This document shows, piece by piece, positions 59,515 through 64,000 of a stretch of 64,000 bases of DNA. The first letter of the stretch is position 1, and each line of letters begins with the position of its first letter. The translations under genes and the position numbers were made by a program. A model generated the notes under the pieces. The model saw nothing but the letters and a program-made list of their open reading frames with translations, ran no database searches and was not told the origin of the DNA. The stretch is from Panopea generosa (taxonomy: Eukaryota > Mollusca > Bivalvia > Adapedonta > Hiatellidae): contig CM055894.1 of assembly GCA_029582155.1 (NCBI GenBank), positions 38,245,907-38,309,906 on the forward strand. The letters are read 5' to 3'.

Positions 59515-60150
59515 GAAATTACAATAACGTACATATTACAAAATGTTGCATGTTCTAAAGCATCAATAGAAGATTTAGATAAAAATTTTAAAGCACAATT
59601 GCACTTATGTTATTGATCTAGTAGTTTTATAAACAGAGTTTTGCCTTTTAAATATGCCTAAAATAACAATTTTGCTAGCTTCGATTGAAAGTTGTTTATT
59701 AAATGTTTTTGTACAAAATCTAACATTTTATAATCTCTGCTTTCAATTACAGTACGTAGGATTTAATTTCTGAAGTCTATATAAAAAGCACATGCTTATA
59801 AGACATGCGATTCGTCTTCTACTGCAACTACGTAATTGAACTGGCAAAGTCTCTGATAAGGACTTTCGTCTACGTATCGGCTTGTTTCAACCGTCTGTCG
59901 AAAAATACCAAACCTACCATGAGCTGGAATTGATCGTTCTATATAAGCGGCATGTTCACATATGGTTCACTAGCAAAAGTGTCTTTAAACCAAATATATG
60001 TTTTCGGTTCCGGCATGTCCTGAATCGTACGGCTCAAAAACGTAGAGGTATAGCATACAGTACTCTGTTAAGAAGCCATGTTTAGATACGTTTTATTGTT
60101 GAATTGACAAAGTAAATCAATTAATTGATACAGCCACCAAAGCGATGCAT
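59515..60150 (-). mobile_element. 3' end of a LINE (second copy)
   Basis: Same family as 21,195-21,800. The minus-strand reading contains QRLCQF, then VEDESHVL and CAFYIDF, resembling the cysteine-bearing C-terminal domain of invertebrate LINE proteins, interrupted by stops. No reverse transcriptase part is present, so it is a 5'-truncated dead copy. Confidence 0.65.
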
Positions 60151-60230
60151 GGATAGGGAATACTTTAAAAAAAGTACAAAGCACGTCAATATATACAACA
60201 TGAACAAAGTGGTTTCCAAAACACATTATT

Positions 60231-62052
60231 TCAGTGCACAATGTTGCCATTGTTATCCAGCATTACAGGTTCTATTTGAAATTCATTGAATTCGTTTTTC
60301 CATTCTTGTAGTAAATGGGGAATATCTGCATTGGCTTTTTCTGCATCATTGCCGTTGTAGTGGAGTCCCTTTTCCTTCCAGTTGAAGCAGAACGATTTTC
60401 CATCTGTTGAATATATGGAGATATTTTTAACTTGCATATATAAAATAAAATGGAACAAGTGATGGTTACAGGAGAAAAGGTGATATTTATTCTAATTTTA
60501 ATGCAAAAATAAATAATACGACAGCTGATTAAAAAAGTTAAACTATTTACTACTTAACGTGTAGATATTTGCATAATATTGCTTTTCGTAATACTTTGTT
60601 TATGCAAATTACAGTATAAAAAAAGTTTTTTTATGCTTTTTGATGAATTATAGATATTTCTCAGTGGATTATTTATGGTAATCCACTGTTTCAAACAGTG
60701 AAATTATGAAGAAAAATTTTTTTTTCGTCCTTGCACATTATTTTTAATTTTTTTTTTTAAAAAAAAGTACTTTAAACTTTTATTAATCCAATACTATCTA
60801 ATGGCAAATTGAGGTCAAAATAAACAAAACAATTATGTAAATACATAAAATAAAAGAAAATTTGTTTGATTCGGTTGAAGATCAAACGATATTTCATCTT
60901 GTGGTCACCAATAATAATAAGTATATCGTGAGATTGGCATTTGGTGATCGTTTACGAACACGAAATATCAAGCAATGTCAGGATAACTCATTGATTACAC
61001 ATATGTTGCATTGATAAAACATATGTTGCATTAATTATACATATGTTGATGTTGAATTAATTGTTTCGAGTTATTGTCTTATGTAGTTTGCCGTATTAAT
61101 ATTATGAAAAATTGCCAGTGAAAAATGATAAACTTGATTGCCACGAAAATGGAAAATACATGCCCAATATGAACATTAACTTAAAGGTATATAACATTTT
61201 CGGAGGATTCCTAGCCTGAAATAGCAAATGTTCATAGCAAAAAATCCCCAACCAGCTGTTAAAGCATACATTGCTCAACCACTCGACAGATTTTCACGTT
61301 GACAACAGTGATTTGGTTGTACATGGAAAAATAACTTTGTTTGGTAGATGGTCAACCCCATTACTTATATCTATTTTGATTTTGATGAGAATTGATACGT
61401 GTATATTTTGATGGGAATGTAGGTGTTGAGTCTCAGTTGTTGTTGTTTTCATGAGCCTCTGAAATTGAACAGTTTACCAAAGAGTATGAAATGAAAGTCA
61501 ATTATAAATTATAATATCCAGACTGCATGATTGAAGTCATCCATGTCTTCAGAACAAAAAAGAAATGGGGGAAAAATGATATAACTCACCTGGAAAATTA
61601 GGATATAACGTGTACTCCGAGTTAAGCCACGCCCAGTGTATATGCCACATTTCCCATACAGAGTCCTCTGTTTTTCCTCGCAGTGCCCCTTTGTACCAGC
61701 CGGTTGTTTTGTGATGAGGGACCAATGGTAGATATGAATAGTTGCCGTATTTGACCTTGAACCAGTCTACGAAGCGGAACCAATTTAATCGGTTTGGAGA
61801 AAAGCCCCATGTGCCTAACGTAGAATAGCGAAATAGGCAATGTTTGGTGTCCAGTTTAAAGTGGTCACTGACACCTCTTTTGGATGGAGTGAACTTTAGA
61901 AACGGGCTTGTTAGAGAGATGCCATTAAGATTTGATTCAAGGCCATATTTTTTATGAGTATGTTTAAGGAACTTCCAAAAGTAAGGTGACACAGTTAGAT
62001 CGTCTTCTAAAAAAACAGCGATCTCCTTCTCGTTCTTTGGTGGTTTCCACGT
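60231..62052 (-). CDS. Glycosyltransferase-like protein, last two exons
   Basis: Exon 62,052-61,590 follows a good acceptor (TTTCAG) and ends at a GTGAGT donor. The last exon, 60,403-60,231, follows CAACAG and ends with TGA; phases agree (1). The first exon reads VFLEDDLTVSPYFWKFLKH, with an acidic EDD that could coordinate metal and nucleotide sugar. Then come LGTWGFSPNRLNWFRFV, VPHHKTTGWYKG, WEMWHIHWAW and SEYTLYPNF, joined to DGKSFCFNWKEKGLHYNG and a C-terminal acidic/helical tail. I remember this EDD...TWGFSP...WYK...LYTLYPN layout from GT-A-like proteins of invertebrates and plants whose acceptor is unknown. 5' exons lie beyond 62,055, probably outside the window. Exact function is not claimed. 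Confidence 0.65.
60404..61589. other. Intron of the glycosyltransferase-like gene
   Basis: AT-rich with homopolymer T/A near 60,715-60,770 and three short copies of ACATATGTTGCATT-like sequence at 60,998-61,050. Confidence 0.55.
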
Positions 62053-62244
62053 CTGAAATGAATTGATGGCATTGGTACTCCATTATTAGTATAACTATAA
62101 CTACATGTATGAGTGTAACTATTATTGACTATTAAAATATAAATATCAATATTTCTGTTCAGGCTACTTCTACCACATGAAGTAATGAGACAACTTATAC
62201 TAATAATATCTCTACTGCTGCTTCTAATATTGCTACTTCTATTT

Positions 62245-62543
62245 CTATACTACTGCCTCTACTACTACTACTTCTACTACTACTACAACTTCAACTGCTA
62301 CTGTTGCTACTACTACAACTAATACAATTACTACAACTACTACTACTACTACTACTTCTACTACTACTACTAATGCTACTACTATTACTTCTTCTTCTAC
62401 AACTACTTCTACTTATATACTACTACTACTGCTACTACTACTACTATAAATACTTCTACTGCTACTACTACTACTACTACTACTACTGCTACTACTACTA
62501 CTAATATTACTATTACTATTGCTACTACTTCTTCTACTACTAA

Positions 62544-62591
<48 letters not shown>

Positions 62592-62615
62592 CACTACTAC
62601 TACTATTACAACTAC
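62245..62615. repeat. (CTA)n microsatellite, imperfect
   Basis: About 370 bp of CTACTA with CTT and CAA interruptions. Poly-Leu, poly-Val and poly-Ser frames on both strands here are repeat readings. Confidence 0.96.
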
Positions 62616-62684
62616 TACCCCCACCCCCCAAATTATATTTTTTTTTGCATTTATGATGAAGCAAACTTAAAAAAATAACAGAGG
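62616..62684. other. Spacer before the hairpin repeats
   Basis: C-rich run followed by AT-rich DNA; no gene. Confidence 0.5.
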
Positions 62685-63570
62685 GGGTGAAAATATTATG
62701 GCTAATATATATATTTTCACCCGAGTAATATTATGGCCATTATATTTTCTCCCCCTCCCACTCATCCTTTTTTTTCCAACTTCAGTTATAAATGATTACA
62801 TTCAATAGTATGACTTAAATGCTTTATCAGACAAATAATATAGTTGCTTTATTGAAATACTTTATCTGATGAGGAAAGAGGGGCGGGTGAAAATGCTATA
62901 GCCAGTATATTTTCACCCGCCACCCCGTTATATTTTTTTATAAAAAATGAGCACTTCTTATTATGATAAAGAAAGCATTGCAGTTGTACTTATGGTGAAA
63001 CAAACTTAAAAGAAAAAATAACAGGGGATGGGGGGGGGGGGGTGAAAATAGCATAGCCATTTTATCCCCCCCCCCCCCCCCCCCCCCCAACCACCACCCC
63101 CACCCAAATTATATTATTTTAAAAAATGAACACAACTACTTATTATGATGAAGAAAGCATAAAACTTGCATGTATGATGAAGCAAACTTAAAAAAAAAGA
63201 TAACAGAGCGGGGTGAAAATATTATGGCCATTATATTTTCACCCCCTCCCACTCATCCCATTTCTCCCAACTTCAGTTTTAGATGATTACATTCAATAGT
63301 ATGACTTATATGCTTTATCAGACAAAAAATATATTTGCTTTATTGATATAATTTATCTGATGAGGAAAGAGGGGCGGGTGAAAATATATTAGCCATTATA
63401 TTTTCACCCTGTACTCATCTAATCTATCCAAACTTCAAGTTTTTACTTTGTTTTTAAATGATTACCTTCAATAGTATGACTTAATATGCTTAATCAGACA
63501 AAAACAATATATTTGCTTTATTTAAACAATTTATCATTATAATTATAGCCATTATATTCTCACCCCACCT
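62685..63570. repeat. Tandem block repeated about 3-5 times, with a palindrome in each
   Basis: GGTGAAAATATTATGGCCAT plus its complement half (TATATTTTCACC) occurs complete at 63,213-63,245 and in variants at about 62,687, 62,886, 63,041, 63,377 and 63,540. Between palindromes run shared blocks: CTTCAGTT(A/T)TA, GATTACATTCAATAGTATGAC, GCTTTATCAGACAAA, TTTATCTGATGAGGAAAGAG. G-run 63,030-63,042 and C-run 63,066-63,088 sit in one copy. Confidence 0.88.
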
Positions 63571-63689
63571 ATTTATTTATTTTCTTTCAATAGTTAGCAC
63601 TTATTATTATGATATAGAAAGCATTACAGTTGAAGAAAAAATAACACAGGGGTATGTGAAAAAAGAAGGGACATTATATTCTAAATGTA

Positions 63690-64000
63690 ATTGATTACTT
63701 TCTATAGTATGACTTAATACGCTGGTCACAAGTTTTATGTATACATGTACAAACTCCACCACTGTGGTGATGTACCCATATATCCACCATACCAACATGA
63801 GTATTGACTGCATTTTCAACATCTAACGTACTAAATCAATGGGACACTGGTCACATGTATTAAGTATACAGTATACATGAAAAAAACTCCACCACTGTGG
63901 TGCTGTACCCATATATCCACCATACCAACATGACTATTGACTAAATCCTTAACATCTAACATACTAAATCCACAAGACACTAGTCACTGTATTATGTATA
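63690..64000. repeat. Tandem duplication of about 130 bp, running off the window
   Basis: Two copies of CACTGGTCACA-like start, AACTCCACCACTGTGGTG, GTACCCATATATCCACCATA and CCAACATGA.TATTGACT. A third copy starts at the right edge (ACTAGTCACTGTATTATGTA). CACCACTGTGGTG is a short palindrome in each unit. Confidence 0.88.

Noticed and set aside
62304-62664. Poly-Leu, poly-Val and poly-Ser proteins
   Set aside because: Readings of the CTA microsatellite in different frames.

Overview
This is nuclear DNA from an invertebrate animal. The tRNA-derived SINEs, the L1/Tx1-type LINE, a two-gene Harbinger transposon, many long tandem arrays and an HSPA12-type Hsp70 gene together suggest a bivalve mollusc; the species is not determined. 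The sequence is AT-rich. Genes are split by GT-AG introns and most of the window is repeats, so the exon models below come from reading frame, splice-site phase and remembered family motifs.

Layout: 0.26-1.95 kb is a 37-bp tandem array. 2.47-3.85 kb is a 43-bp array ending in a G-run. 4.0-4.16 kb (-) is a terminal exon encoding a ShKT domain. 5.1-6.65 kb is a cluster of tRNA-derived SINEs. 7.5-15.9 kb is a very large 32-bp array (about 8 kb) interrupted by a 471-bp MITE. 16.5-17 kb holds two Tc1-like MITEs. 19-21.2 kb (-) is a dead L1/Tx1-like LINE, next to the 3' end of another LINE (21.2-21.8 kb). That 3' end recurs at 59.5-60.15 kb.

The centrepiece is 25,331-42,062: a 16.7-kb PIF/Harbinger DNA transposon with perfect 18-bp terminal inverted repeats and a 3-bp CTG target duplication. 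It is inserted in a 58-bp tandem array (24.8-25.33 and 42.06-45.2 kb), which it splits in two. It carries the usual gene pair, convergently arranged: a HARBI1-like DDE transposase (+, four exons, about 345 aa) and a Myb/SANT-like partner (-, four or five exons). Each gene has one apparent 1-base loss in a homopolymer. The first transposase intron (7.4 kb) holds a second, nested 5.2-kb element with its own inverted ends, CRE/TATA-like promoter, non-coding 5' exons and a long gene. That gene belongs to a recurrent but, to my knowledge, unnamed animal family with an N-terminal Cys/His cluster and a C-terminal CXC-like Cys cluster, and it has several lesions.

47.2-54.8 kb (+) is an HSPA12-like (Hsp70 superfamily) gene. 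One central ATPase-domain exon is missing, and the expected place is filled by a 175-bp satellite. Conserved nucleotide-binding residues are altered. 60.2-62.05 kb (-) is the 3' part of a probable glycosyltransferase-like gene. The right end is microsatellite, hairpin-bearing repeats and a local tandem duplication.
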